Program-made: the position numbers and the translations under genes
Notes under the pieces: model-generated
What the model was told of the DNA's origin: nothing
The model's input: only the letters and a program-made list of their open reading frames with translations
The model's database searches: none
Assembly (NCBI GenBank): GCA_025642075.2
Contig: JAODUO010000948.1
Coordinates: forward strand, 165,001-229,000
Source: Ridgeia piscesae
Lineage: Eukaryota > Annelida > Polychaeta > Sabellida > Siboglinidae
Direction: 5' to 3'
DNA: 64,000 nt
In this document: one piece after another, positions 40,801 through 47,704 of the stretch
Numbering within the stretch: position 1 is the stretch's first letter
Layout: the number at the start of each line of letters is the position of its first letter

Positions 40801-43800
40801 CAGCGTGGTGGACACAGGCTGGACGACAGTGCTGTCACCAAAAGAGTTCTGGATACGAGAAACAACATCAGGTAGGAACAAGCCACACAACGTCAACAGA
40901 ATTACAATTATCAGTGAAATGTATTCCATTATATTTTGGTTTCTTTAGGTAGCTCGTGACATCAGAACCACACAATTGCACTGATTTTTGTTACGGAATC
41001 TTAGGTAGCATTGTTTGAGCTAGGATTTTTAAATTAGGGACCTCTTTAAAAAAGTGAGACATCACATTTTAACAAGATTTAACAAGATTGCCACCTAGAG
41101 AATCAACTCTATATGGCAGGTGGACAAGGAAGCCCTTTGGCTTATCGAGAGTCCAACCTATCTATCTAAATGTACCCCGCCCTTCTTAGGTATATGTCGA
41201 TGTTATTTTTAAACATATTAACATTATTAGCACCTACACAATCAGCCAATAATCTGAACCATTCATTTACTGTCGCACAGCTGCAATTGTCATTTTGATG
41301 CCATTTTGCATAATCTTTTGCCAACAATGCATCTGATGGCGCCACTATCGGGGACGCATAGCTAATTCCATGATTGGACAATTGTTCGGTGACGTCCAAA
41401 TGATAAATCCCAAGTAACATGGAACAAGGTTTGACAGCAAAACATCTCTGATGAGCCGATTAAAATAAACAGATGTCACTCCACTTATGTAGGAGTACAA
41501 TAATTACAATAATTATGCAACATTCGGGTCGCGCTCTCTCCAAAAACACGCAATATTTTAATTTTTTTAAATGCATCCTAGCTCAAACAATGAGGTAGTA
41601 TTTTCCCTATGGTTAGATTATGCATGTGATGTAGTATTTTCAATGTCACTACTTTAATTAACCTTTAAAACAAGCTCAATTCAACAGCATAATCTTTTGT
41701 GTCTGCAATAATATATAAATGTAAAAAATAGTATCCTGCAGAAGTTATTAGGCGAGGTACATGTTTTTTACCTTTGAGCTATGTAAGATGCGGGAGCCAG
41801 GCGTGGCCATCATTGAATCCCCGGGCGTCGATGGTCCAAACGTACTTGAAACATCAAACTGTGAGCTCGATGAAACATGCAACGGTGTGTCTGAAAAGCA
41901 CGGGAATTTCAATACATTATCACAAATGACAGGGGAGACCAGGGCAAGATTTAACATGCGTAAGACGAGTAGGTCGTTCTGTGTGAAGATTTTCTGTATG
42001 ATCTTCAACAGATAGAAACGGGGATGATTTCAGGGTCAATAAACAAAGACTTACACTTGCTGTGTCTGAGGGGGGTCTTACGCCGCAGTATTGACCCTGG
42101 GGTGCCAACCGCATCGTCAAGGAGACGGAATGCTATTTTAAAAAGGTCAAGGTCATTCATTGGTGAACTACGCAATTGACAATCAAAATACTTTGTTGTA
42201 ACATTTCCAATATACACTGACATGTTGCATTTATATTTTATGGTATATTTTGGTGATATGTAGTAACACTAGCAAATCATGTGTAGACGGCCAAAAATTA
42301 ACCAGTTTGACTTGAGACAGACAACTTTTGAAACCTCATGTAACTGCATTCCAAAACACAATAACACAATTCAAAATACCCCAAAAAACACTGCTGTTTC
42401 TTATAACGAAGAATAAAAAAAATGAATCTCTACCTTCGGTTATTTGCTTTTCCTAACTTGCGTAAAAGAAACGCACCATTTTCTAAAAGAAATGCACCAT
42501 TCACATTCAAACCGGCTATGAACCATGCCAAACAATCTGTCCAGGTTTCATATAAAATCTGTAAATTTTTCTGGGATTTTAAAACAAATCTCATATAAAC
42601 ATGATCGATGGCATCATTCCCTGTTGACACATAAATATCTCAAATATGGCTGAAAAACATGAAACAGTGTCTTCCACTTCACTGTTTCACAACAACATTA
42701 AGTTTCAAAGATACAATTCTGCAGTCGTTTGTCTTTGCGTTTCATCGTCCGACTTGTAACCTCGGCTCGAACTTCGGGCGAATCATGGCTGTCGAGTAGG
42801 TTGCTTAATGAGAAGCGGCCAGGCGCCCTGGTGGCAGAGATCACAACTGAAATAAGCTCACATGACATGAGCCACTGGCCGACTCAACCAGCGAACATAG
42901 AAAGCATGTTTCTGAACCCCTGGTTGCTCTAACATAGTCATCAGCATCTTTCATGATGCCTTTGACATCATTGTGTCATCTAGAGATGCGTCCACCAGTC
43001 ATTGGGATGTGCTGATATTAGTTTGGGTCGACACAAACTTGAGCTGCCTGGGTCTGTTGCATGGTGTAAATTTGTTGTCCTTGTACCGAATCCAACCCAC
43101 TCCCTCATCCCAGGGAGTACCTACTAACTAGCAGGTAGACAATGCTAATAATTTAGGCCAGGGCCTTATGCAAGATAATTTGTTTGCCAGTCGCATATTT
43201 TTGGTTGGACACATTGATATTGACTCATATACATACACGCCAGCTGATTGTGAAAGAAACTACAAACACACATACATGTGGCACACCATTTACACTCACG
43301 TTTAAGGCATAACTGAATATAATTATATATGATTTTAGAAGACATTTTTGTTCCTTCATTTTTTAGCCAATCCAGTGATATTTCTACCGTCCAAAACGTG
43401 TTTTGCCCGTCCAAATGACAGGTCTCTGCATAAACCTATGATTTAGGCTAATTATGCATACATGTTTGCCAAGGCTTGCATGTTTGTGTAAACCAGCATT
43501 TTTGGGACTGGCACAAATGTAATCCTGCATAAAGACCTCTCATTAGCACAGTAACAATGTATCAGTCTTAGTCATCTTGTTACAGCAATTCCTGAGACAA
43601 CATGGAATGGGAAGATTGTAGCTGATGTTTCTGTTGATTGCTCATTACTGATACAATGGCTGCAATCATCTGCAATTGAAATTGTACTATAACAGTAAAA
43701 GATGTTGGAAAAAATAACAAGTAAATACATACGTCTTGTTCAGTATAGTGCGCTGTAAATGCAGCTTATCCTATTCGATGGCGCCAAAACTAAACAGAAA

Positions 43801-44193
43801 AATAGCACTAAAAATATATACTTACGCTGCACCTCGTCTTAGTTGTCTCCCATAGTCAATGGCTTCACTCGCACCCTGTGGGTCAAATCTGTCTCCTGCT
43901 TGCTGTGCATACTACAAGAACAGACATGTGGAGTGTATTATTTATTCCCAACTCGAAAATTCCGTTTGATGACAAGAAATAAACTTGCTTTGTAGCAAGT
44001 GTTGAGTTTTTGAGTTTATTTGGTAAAACTGAAACATGTGATTTGTGTGAACATCATGTCACATTTTTGTGTTGTAGACAGGTCGAAACGTCACATTATC
44101 AGAATAATAATGATCTATTTTGAGTAATAAATACAATCATAAATACAAGGGAGAAGTAGCCACAGAACTGAAATTGAGTACACAATATTAACT

Positions 44194-44266
<73 letters not shown>

Positions 44267-44417
44267 CTATAGTTTGTCGAAGATATTGTTTTACAAATTG
44301 TTGATGAGTGTGTGTGGTTGTTTGCTATTTTAAATGCGGCGCATTGCGCTGACCAAATACTGACTGCTGATCAGTTATTTCCCCAAGCATCCAAGGCCAA
44401 AATTGTTATATATATAT

Positions 44418-44448
<31 letters not shown>

Positions 44449-46842
44449 GTCTTGCATAAGTTAAAACACTCAACACTGTCAGATATATTTTATTTTGCAC
44501 AAAACTGTGGCAAACTGATAGTTGAAAGGTGGAAGTTGTAGGCGGGGTTTATGCAGGATACATCTTTTGCCAGTCGCACTTTTTTGGTGGACACGTGCAT
44601 GTTAACTCATATAGTGAATAGCCATATACATACATGGCAGTTGAGATACGTTTTGTGATCGGAAATAAATTACGAACACACATGTGACACCCGTTTTCAA
44701 GGTATAACTGTCATTAACTGACAACATCCTACCACAATGTCCAGGTTTTACCAATCCAAACGATGGGTGAACAGGTCTCTGCATAACGTTATGGCTGTAG
44801 GTGATAACAGGTCAGTGAGCAAAAGGTGATTGAAACCAGGAAGTTGGTGGATCACACTAATGTTATTTACTGTCTGTCGTGCACTGGTTAATGTCAGCTG
44901 GGCTCAATTTCTTAATGCTGTCATCAGTTTGTGTGCTCGTCTTCAGTTTCTGAATTATATTGTTACAGCTGCACTATGTTAATAAGGTGATTGTTCATGT
45001 TATTTAATGTGCTCCTGTTTTATGACATTGTGAATAAAATATCACTACTTCAACTACTCTTCCTAATTATAATTAATAATAATCCAATAACTTCTAGAAA
45101 TGTTAAACAGAAATGTTATTATTTGTTATTTATTTAAATGTTTGGCATGAATATACAATAAAACTAACATAACGTGTTTGATGAATTATTGTAGTTATTG
45201 CATGCACTTTGATTTGTTTTATTTCAGAAATCTCGCACCTGAAAAATTACACACATGTGTATACATAACTACAAGCTTCGTTTGACTGAAGATGACACAG
45301 CAACATATCTATGCTCTCTGAAGATTCAGTGCCTGTGAACGTGACATGACACAACATTATTTTATTGCCCGAACAAAACTGTACTTGTCAGTTAACTGTG
45401 AATATACAGAACTTATAAACGCTTCAATATGTCACATGCATCATCCGCTTACACTAATTTCTAATTTATTACATAACTTGTCTCGCTGTATGCGACACAT
45501 AATACACATATCCACACTGAACATAGTCAGGCGGAGTAATGTGAGCAGCTTCTTCATCTTGCACATATGTTGATTTATTAATTAGTTTATTAATAATATT
45601 ACATAACTGTTTAATGTATATATCTTACCATAAGTAAGGTGGTTCTACAAATGTCATGTTTATATAATATTATAAACATATTCATGGACATTGTGGCATT
45701 TTACAAACAAGTTTCTGTCTGTCTAGGTTGCCTGCTAATTATTGCCTATTATTATCGCCTAACTAATTAATTAATTTATTATTACATGAATAGTTAATAT
45801 ATATTTATTCTCATAGTCAATGTGGTTATGCACACTGCATAATATGTATAAATATCCTCATATTTATTGACTCTGCTGGTCTTAATTAGAATGTTTTGGT
45901 CTGTTAACTTGGTGCACTACTTAACTTAATATTAGCTAATTAACTGAATTAATTAGCATGAAAAAACATCAATATTGAAAAAGTATTACTCCATTCAATG
46001 TATTTAAAAATACTGCAAACAGTATGTAAATAGTTACATAGATAATAAAGTTAAGCCATTTTAAAGTTACTTTTATTCAAATATTTATCAACAGAAAACA
46101 CAAAAATGAGCTCATTTGACCATTATAAGAGATACACACATTTTGTGCCATTTTCGTCTTTAAATTGCAATAACCTTGTATCTAATAAAGATATCGTAAT
46201 AAAATTTACAGTTATGTGATCTGTAACTCATTACCTTTCATTTAAGTCTATTTCCAACATCCTATGATGATTCTGAATTTTTTGTTGAAGTGCCTACGAT
46301 AGATTGAACAGTTTTGGGCCGATTCTTCTTCCATTAAATGACCCCTGTCAACTTGCCATTGTCATTGGTTTTTAGAGTTGTCCTCCTTTAGAATTAGTGA
46401 GTCCACTACAGGTAACACATTTACCCCCTATGTGGGATATTGTACTTCCCCTGGCATAGACCCCATGTAGAAGGGACCACTGGCTTTTCCGAAAGACAGT
46501 CACAGTGTGACAGTCACGGGCAAATGTAGGGTGTATGAACTTGCCTAAGTTTCGAAACGACGGCAGGTGGGATTGAACCACCGTCCCCTCGATTGACAGT
46601 CCGGCGCAGTGAAACTGCCAAAGGTAGTTGCGATAAACTTGAGCCACCAGAACGTAGTATTAAAAACCGGTCTTAAATGAACTACAACTAGAGCGGACAC
46701 GTATTATCGCTCACAAAAATCCGTTAACCACCGTGAACAACCTATGATAATTATATCATCTAGGTCTCACCCGCCATAAATCCTGGACAGTAGCATCTGG
46801 TTCAATCGAAAATCGCGACGATCTTCTGTTAGTATCGTCCAT
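14794..46842 (-). CDS. NUP107: Nuclear pore complex protein Nup107, complete gene, 27 coding exons
   Basis: Nup107 is an alpha-helical scaffold subunit of the Y-complex (Nup107-160) of the nuclear pore, pairing with Nup133 through its C-terminal region. I placed 27 exons with GT...AG borders and matching phases: 2,877 coding bases, 958 residues plus stop, close to the human ~925. Conserved landmarks run in family order: WENTLH (exon 11), DPDAPIR and [10 protein letters not shown] (exon 12), [16 protein letters not shown] (exon 13), [10 protein letters not shown] (exon 14), [10 protein letters not shown] (exon 17), LPQDLQIE (exon 18), [11 protein letters not shown] (exon 20), [11 protein letters not shown] (exon 23), [17 protein letters not shown] (exon 26), and a terminal LGYKFE matching LGYEIQL. 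The ATG at 46842-46840 has a strong context. Residues 1-170 are Ser/Thr/Pro-rich and probably disordered, as in relatives. Oddities: minisatellites that include splice borders, and two compensating frame shifts in exon 21. Confidence 0.96.
15030..17530. repeat. 22-bp minisatellite, about 90 regular units, in NUP107 intron 26
   Basis: The unit AGGGAGCTCCTTGAGTAAGT plus two bases (CT) is nearly invariant from 15445 to 17440, with decayed units on both sides (15030-15440 and 17440-17530). Each unit holds the near-palindrome GGGAGCTCC. Internal higher-order duplication is visible: the variant series at about 15561-15705 recurs at about 16387-16530. The array occupies the 5' part of the intron, starting about 20 bases from the exon 26 donor. 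Confidence 0.97.
17561..17728 (-). CDS. NUP107: NUP107 exon 26 (residues 869-924)
   Basis: Acceptor TTGTCAG, donor GTAGGT, 56 codons. [17 protein letters not shown] and [18 protein letters not shown] are nearly identical to relatives. This helical C-terminus contacts Nup133. The 2-kb minisatellite starts about 20 bases after its donor. Confidence 0.98.
17826..18240. mobile_element. Dispersed repeat family C, copy 1 (intron 25)
   Basis: The part at about 18037-18240 matches 34480-34690: ATTTGAAAGATTCC, ATGGTAAACAAAA, CATCCAG and TGTTACAAATTACTGCTC in the same order. The adjoining 17826-17990 begins TTAAAGGG and ends CCTTTAAA and may be part of the same element. Confidence 0.65.
18537..18605 (-). 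CDS. NUP107: NUP107 exon 25 (residues 846-868)
   Basis: Acceptor TTGCAG, donor GTGAGG, 23 codons encoding [15 protein letters not shown], matching MYNVLLFVDGGWMVD. Confidence 0.97.
18940..19110. repeat. Dispersed repeat family D, copy 1 (intron 24)
   Basis: Shares TGTGTTTA, AGTCAAYTGTCATGGCG, GCATRAATATTCA and GGGCTGC...TTAATYACC with 57370-57540 in the same order and orientation. Confidence 0.55.
19185..19440 (-). pseudogene. Possible relic of an acidic-tailed ORF in intron 24
   Basis: A minus frame at 19185-19370 reads as plausible protein ([20 protein letters not shown]) and ends [12 protein letters not shown] before a stop, with a 26-bp direct duplication inside (19222-19273). Just upstream, another frame reads [17 protein letters not shown]. 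Together they look like a frameshifted remnant of a transposon-borne gene. Family unknown. Confidence 0.3.
19771..20124. mobile_element. Foldback element in intron 24
   Basis: CAGTGTGACGGCATGGAACG at 19771 is matched in reverse by GGCGTTCCAGACCGTCACAC at 20103-20122. A second inverted pair (GTATATCTGG...GATGTTGTTCC against GGACAACATCC...GGATATACATTCC) lies between. Non-coding. Confidence 0.55.
20125..20440 (+). mobile_element. 3' fragment of a CR1/L2-like non-LTR retrotransposon
   Basis: The plus strand reads [20 protein letters not shown] and [20 protein letters not shown], the pattern of a LINE reverse transcriptase C-terminus. It ends in an ATTACT repeat tail at 20413-20431. It is truncated at its 5' end and lies inside NUP107 intron 24. 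Confidence 0.65.
20468..20641 (-). CDS. NUP107: NUP107 exon 24 (residues 788-845)
   Basis: Acceptor TGTACAG, donor GTAAGC, 58 codons. [19 protein letters not shown] and [20 protein letters not shown] match the family's ETFNEWFKHMN and FTEKVAHEHKEKKYE. Confidence 0.97.
20744..20972. repeat. 22-bp palindromic minisatellite, 10 copies, in NUP107 intron 23
   Basis: The unit CAGCATGGGCTAACTTAGCC plus TA is repeated ten times with almost no divergence (one copy has an extra T). Each unit contains GGCTAA-C-TTAGCC, a perfect palindrome around a central C. The array starts about 105 bases upstream of the exon 24 acceptor. Confidence 0.97.
21544..21615 (-). CDS. NUP107: NUP107 exon 23 (residues 764-787)
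   Basis: Acceptor TTGCAG, donor GTAGGG, 24 codons [20 protein letters not shown] onward, matching PAEDDNAIREHLCIRAYL. Confidence 0.97.
21785..21945 (+). mobile_element. 3' end of an RTE-like retrotransposon (intron 22-23 region)
   Basis: Plus-strand peptide traces such as [20 protein letters not shown] followed by AQPRDT and an ATGATGATG tail match the minus-strand copy at 37490-37690. These are C-termini of LINE ORF2 copies, heavily truncated. Confidence 0.65.
22067..22092 (-). CDS. NUP107: NUP107 exon 22, 26-bp microexon (residues 755-763)
   Basis: Acceptor TTTAG, donor GTGAGT, 26 bases. It is needed to join exon 21 (one base over) to exon 23 (phase 0) and encodes VAAEEPNWL. The other reading of these bases would create a stop at the exon 23 junction. 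Confidence 0.75.
22131..22225 (+). mobile_element. Partial SINE family S1 copy, inverted relative to the others
   Basis: The reverse complement matches 46365-46460 and 52133-52235 (AGTTGTCC, ATTAGTGAGTCCA, TACAGGTTA, CATAGACACCA). Only the tail part is present. Confidence 0.6.
22358..22447 (-). CDS. NUP107: NUP107 exon 21 (residues 725-755), with an internally shifted stretch
   Basis: Acceptor TTTCAG, donor GTGATA, phase 1 to 1. The start ([16 protein letters not shown]) matches the family, but the rest of the assembled frame reads like nonsense ([13 protein letters not shown]). The next frame over the same bases reads [11 protein letters not shown], which fits the family's SIAEIYNQCEEQ. An extra base in the GGCCGGC at about 22395-22405 and a missing base in the A6 run (T6 at 22361-22366) would explain this while keeping both splice phases valid. 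Confidence 0.85.
22790..23755. mobile_element. Large foldback (inverted-repeat) element in NUP107 intron 20
   Basis: The arms pair over much of the element. CCTCACATATCTGATGTACA and GGTTACAAAATAA at 23040-23090 pair with 23530-23570. AAACTTATGCAAAACTC at 23127-23143 pairs with 23457-23473. The outermost GAATACGAATTGAATTTTT near 22848 pairs with AAATCGAATTTTTT near 23728. No coding capacity; a MITE-like element is the simplest reading. Confidence 0.7.
24569..24671 (-). CDS. NUP107: NUP107 exon 20 (residues 691-725)
   Basis: Acceptor TGTTAG, donor [26 protein letters not shown] is nearly identical to relatives. It leaves one base. Confidence 0.97.
25250..25413 (-). CDS. NUP107: NUP107 exon 19 (residues 636-690)
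   Basis: Acceptor CACTAG, donor GTAAGG. It encodes [20 protein letters not shown] and [10 protein letters not shown], matching the HHCLELAKEADLDVATITK block. Confidence 0.97.
26477..26612 (-). CDS. NUP107: NUP107 exon 18 (residues 591-636)
   Basis: Acceptor CCACCAG, donor GTTTGG. It encodes [20 protein letters not shown] and [16 protein letters not shown]. Its first codons (GAGAAG after CACCAG) are the same as exon 14's, but no tandem repeat is present here. Confidence 0.97.
27470..27588 (-). CDS. NUP107: NUP107 exon 17 (residues 551-590)
   Basis: Acceptor TTGCAG, donor [15 protein letters not shown] then [16 protein letters not shown] matches the family's LLRFMTHLILFFRTLG. Confidence 0.97.
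27831..27902 (+). repeat. CA microsatellite (NUP107 intron 16)
   Basis: Interrupted CA dinucleotide tract with an A-rich interruption near 27845. Confidence 0.95.
28376..28445 (-). CDS. NUP107: NUP107 exon 16 (residues 528-551)
   Basis: Acceptor TTTCAG, donor GTAAGT. It encodes [16 protein letters not shown], matching EHYHIVQKFLILGDID of relatives, and leaves one base. Confidence 0.93.
29206..29254 (-). CDS. NUP107: NUP107 exon 15 (residues 511-527)
   Basis: Acceptor CTTGCAG, donor GTTTGT, 49 bases encoding [16 protein letters not shown], which fits the family's WTLEKVFEELQA. Phase 2 to 0. Confidence 0.9.
29840..30045 (-). CDS. NUP107: NUP107 exon 14 (residues 443-511)
   Basis: Acceptor TCACCAG, donor GTGAGT. 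It encodes [36 protein letters not shown] and onward, matching [20 protein letters not shown] of relatives. Its acceptor and first ~16 coding bases are the unit of the 31-bp minisatellite upstream in intron 13. Confidence 0.97.
30046..31008 (-). repeat. 31-bp minisatellite built from the exon 14 splice acceptor, about 31 units
   Basis: On the minus strand each unit reads TTTGTTGGTCACCAGGAGAA and on (31 bp). The sequence around the true exon 14 acceptor is TTTGTTGGTCACCAG|GAGAAG, so each unit carries an acceptor copy plus 10-20 bases of exon. Distal units (30530-31008) read CACCAGGAGGAGATGAGTTG, still resembling the exon start GAGAAGATGAGTGTG. The array is directly contiguous with the exon. 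As 31 is not a multiple of three, use of upstream copies would change the reading frame. Confidence 0.96.
31421..31597 (-). CDS. NUP107: NUP107 exon 13 (residues 384-442)
   Basis: Acceptor TTCCCAG, donor GTGAGG, phase 0 to 0, 59 codons. It carries the most conserved block of the protein, [16 protein letters not shown], then [20 protein letters not shown]. Confidence 0.98.
31746..31862 (+). repeat. GT microsatellite (NUP107 intron 12)
   Basis: Long uninterrupted GT tract with a single ATG interruption near 31840. Confidence 0.97.
32446..32620. repeat. 16-bp minisatellite, 11 units, in NUP107 intron 12
   Basis: Unit GTCTTGGGAACCAAAM (16 bp), eleven copies, two of them shortened or mutated (TCTTCGG, TCTCGGG). 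It lies about 50 bases from the splice-donor array, in the same intron. Confidence 0.95.
32668..33325 (-). repeat. 30-bp minisatellite built from the exon 12 splice donor, about 22 units
   Basis: On the minus strand the unit is GGACAGCTGTCAGAG|GTAATACTTAGTGCA, that is, the last 15-18 coding bases of exon 12, its donor and the first intron bases. The array is contiguous with the exon. Units next to the exon keep its TCAGAG form (CTCTGAC on plus), while most distal units read TCGGAG. Three units are shortened. Thirty bases is ten codons ([10 protein letters not shown]) with no stop, so the reading frame of exon 12 runs on through about 11 units to 32979. Confidence 0.98.
33309..33422 (-). CDS. 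NUP107: NUP107 exon 12 (residues 346-383)
   Basis: Acceptor ATTATAG, 38 codons from [20 protein letters not shown] to AGQLSE, donor GTAATA. The last 18 or so coding bases and the donor form the unit of the 30-bp minisatellite that follows in intron 12, so many equivalent donors lie downstream in the same frame. Confidence 0.96.
33938..34016 (-). CDS. NUP107: NUP107 exon 11 (residues 319-345)
   Basis: Acceptor AAACAG, donor GTAGGC. It opens the conserved [12 protein letters not shown] and ends RRPIVDHM, phase 2 to 0. Confidence 0.95.
34480..34690. mobile_element. Dispersed repeat family C, copy 2 (intron 10)
   Basis: Second copy of the sequence at 18037-18240, in the same orientation, lying inside another intron of the same gene. 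Non-coding. Confidence 0.65.
34723..34814 (-). CDS. NUP107: NUP107 exon 10 (residues 289-319)
   Basis: Acceptor CTTACAG, donor [26 protein letters not shown] matches LVVDWLESIAKDEIG of relatives. The final Trp codon is split with exon 11. Confidence 0.95.
35663..35734 (-). CDS. NUP107: NUP107 exon 9 (residues 265-288)
   Basis: Acceptor GTCCTCAG, donor GTCAGT, 24 codons including [21 protein letters not shown] second copy of its acceptor flank lies at 36345-36375 inside the intron 8 repeat. Confidence 0.92.
35735..36870. repeat. GGGA-rich satellite with ~200-bp higher-order units, NUP107 intron 8
   Basis: GAGG/GGGA tracts are organised in blocks: the segment TGAAGGGAGGGAGGAATGGA recurs at about 35827, 36034 and 36441, and a diverged copy sits at 36235, so the spacing is about 200-206 bp. 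CCTGAGGACAGGAGACAGTG, the flank of the true exon 9 acceptor at 35734, recurs at 36347. The long Leu/Ser/Pro minus-strand frame (36065-36862) and the Gly/Arg/Glu plus frames are repeat artefacts. Confidence 0.93.
37164..37284 (-). CDS. NUP107: NUP107 exon 8 (residues 224-264)
   Basis: Acceptor ATACAG, donor GTATGT, phase 2 to 0. [18 protein letters not shown] corresponds to the family's LLQQEMVTWRLLASL block. Confidence 0.93.
37490..37690 (-). mobile_element. 3' end of an RTE-like retrotransposon (NUP107 intron 7)
   Basis: The minus strand reads [23 protein letters not shown] and [12 protein letters not shown], then an ATGATG tail; same family as 21785-21945, opposite orientation. Confidence 0.65.
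38610..38766 (-). CDS. NUP107: NUP107 exon 7 (residues 172-224)
   Basis: Acceptor TCGCAG, donor GTGAGA, leaving two bases. It encodes [12 protein letters not shown] and [15 protein letters not shown], matching the start of the helical Nup84/Nup107 domain. Confidence 0.93.
38879..39340 (-). repeat. 51-bp minisatellite, about 9 units, related to the exon 6 donor
   Basis: Units are 51 bp (CTAAGG at 38931, 38982 and so on). On the minus strand each reads GGCTGGTRGGGTCACTTCTT, closely resembling the true exon 6 border GGCAG|GTCAGTGTCACTTCTT. A tenth unit lies at 39808-39850, directly on the exon 6 donor, separated by an inserted LINE fragment. The unit is 17 codons, so a 136-codon repetitive minus frame ([17 protein letters not shown]) is open. 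Confidence 0.92.
39345..39745 (+). mobile_element. LINE 3' fragment inserted in the 51-bp minisatellite
   Basis: Plus-strand peptides [16 protein letters not shown], then [20 protein letters not shown] and [20 protein letters not shown] are typical of a LINE ORF2 C-terminal region; the frame changes once near 39440. It splits the intron 6 minisatellite into one unit at the exon and about nine beyond. Confidence 0.75.
39851..39905 (-). CDS. NUP107: NUP107 exon 6 (residues 154-172)
   Basis: Acceptor ATCAG, acidic peptide [19 protein letters not shown], donor GTCAGT, leaving one base. The donor and first 40 intron bases match the unit of the 51-bp minisatellite in intron 6. Confidence 0.85.
40780..40848 (-). 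CDS. NUP107: NUP107 exon 5 (residues 131-153)
   Basis: Acceptor ATCCAG, 23 codons [20 protein letters not shown] and on, donor GTCAGT, phase 0 to 0. Confidence 0.8.
41004..41605. mobile_element. Foldback structure containing a CR1-like LINE 3' fragment (minus)
   Basis: GCATTGTTTGAGCTAGGATT at 41008-41027 is repeated in reverse at 41572-41591. Between them the minus strand reads [20 protein letters not shown] and [12 protein letters not shown], the pattern of a CR1-type reverse transcriptase C-terminus. Inserted in NUP107 intron 4. Confidence 0.6.
41772..41890 (-). CDS. NUP107: NUP107 exon 4 (residues 91-130)
   Basis: Acceptor TTTTCAG, then a Ser/Thr/Pro-rich stretch containing [16 protein letters not shown], with donor GTAAAA. 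It restores phase 0. The TPG and TP pairs are candidate proline-directed phosphorylation sites; Nup107 N-termini are known mitotic phosphorylation targets. Confidence 0.85.
42055..42167 (-). CDS. NUP107: NUP107 exon 3 (residues 53-91)
   Basis: Acceptor CGTAG and donor GTAAGT. It encodes [15 protein letters not shown] followed by [16 protein letters not shown], similar to the TP- and basic-rich N-terminus of relatives. A nearby AG at about 42134 would break the frame. A donor two bases earlier (GTGTAA) is possible but weaker. Confidence 0.8.
43150..43440. mobile_element. Dispersed repeat family E, copy 1 (NUP107 intron 2)
   Basis: Matches 44525-44800 along its length: TTATGCARGATA, TTGCCAGTCGCA, TTGGTKGGACAC, AACACACAT, AAGGCATAACTG, CCAATCCA and ACAGGTCTCTGCATAA in order. 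Ends TTATGCA...TGCATAA form short inverted termini. Confidence 0.75.
43826..43911 (-). CDS. NUP107: NUP107 exon 2 (residues 25-53)
   Basis: Acceptor TTGTAG, then [20 protein letters not shown] and a basic stretch, with donor GTAAGT. It enters in phase 0 and leaves two bases. The N-terminal region is poorly conserved, so the support is splice signals and open frame. Confidence 0.75.
44193..44266 (+). repeat. GT microsatellite (NUP107 intron 1)
   Basis: Uninterrupted GT tract of about 37 units. A shorter AT tract follows at 44406-44448. Confidence 0.97.
44525..44800. mobile_element. Dispersed repeat family E, copy 2 (NUP107 intron 1)
   Basis: Second copy, same orientation, about 1.1 kb from the first and on the other side of exon 2. 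Non-autonomous DNA element likely. Confidence 0.75.
46357..46655 (-). mobile_element. tRNA-derived SINE-like element, family S1 (NUP107 intron 1)
   Basis: The minus strand carries A-box-like TGGCTCAAGT (46637-46646) and B-box-like TGGTTCAATCCC (46569-46580), spacing typical of Pol III promoters. The body matches 52115-52325 (TTGCCTAAGTTT, TGGGATATTG, TTTACCCCCT, CACTACAGG, AGAGTTGTCC). It is not a tRNA gene: no acceptor stem closes around the boxes. Confidence 0.7.
46771..46842 (-). CDS. NUP107: NUP107 exon 1 (residues 1-24)
   Basis: Start codon plus 23 codons ([11 protein letters not shown] onward), ending CGG before the donor GTGAGA, phase 0. The start is chosen for its AAGATGG context and because all downstream phases follow from it. 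Homology is weak here; the call rests on phase continuity and position. Confidence 0.8.
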
Positions 46843-47630
46843 CTTGTAGAGAACAATTTAATTCTTAAACTAAAACTCCCGCCGTCTTTCGCCACAAGGC
46901 ATTAGTTCCTGCAAGATGTACCAGAGCCCGCCACCAATGTTCATCATACGAAACCTTAGCCTCGGTTCCCAAGGCTCCGTCAGGCGGTAGCATTTTTTAG
47001 ACCCTCGCAATAATACTCTGGGGGAAAACACCGGCGCCGCATTTGTGACAGCTTGGGCGGCCTTATCCTTGAATAGGATCAAAGCGTTGATTCGATCTTA
47101 GGCCGTACATGAGAAAACATTAAACAATAACATTTGAAACGAGTAATTCTGTAACGATACCTATAGCTATAGCTTTCTCGTGAACAGTTATGTGTAATCA
47201 CGGAAGTCCGTGCATGGTGTAATGTTGTACGTATATATAGGCCTATACCAACATATATATATATATTGACTTATTTGCAAACACTTATAACAATTATTTA
47301 ATTGTTGTTATTAATTCGTTGTAAAAATAACGCTGCGAAAAACAAGGGAGCATATATATATAATCATCACTGTTTTATAAGCATTTACGTTTTAGCCTTT
47401 AGTTCGCCTTGGCCACGATACCTCACGTTGGCGAAATTAATGTCTGCCCCAAAACGCTGTCGAAACGACTTTATAAGAACTTCACGACGAATCTTAATTA
47501 ACACGTATGAAAGGTTATTCAGAACACTATACTAAGAACATAATTTATGTGCATTGTACTCAAAACATTGTTGATAACAATAAAACACAACATATCAAAC
47601 ATTGGATTTGTAACAATATATTGTTTTTTT

Positions 47631-47704
<74 letters not shown>

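Noticed and set aside
42120..42135. AG near 42134 as acceptor of NUP107 exon 3
   Set aside because: Joining it to exon 2 puts the exon out of frame with an early stop; the AG at 42168-42169 keeps the frame open and adds [10 protein letters not shown].
46560..46650. tRNA gene
   Set aside because: A and B boxes are present but no cloverleaf with a closed acceptor stem; it is a SINE head.
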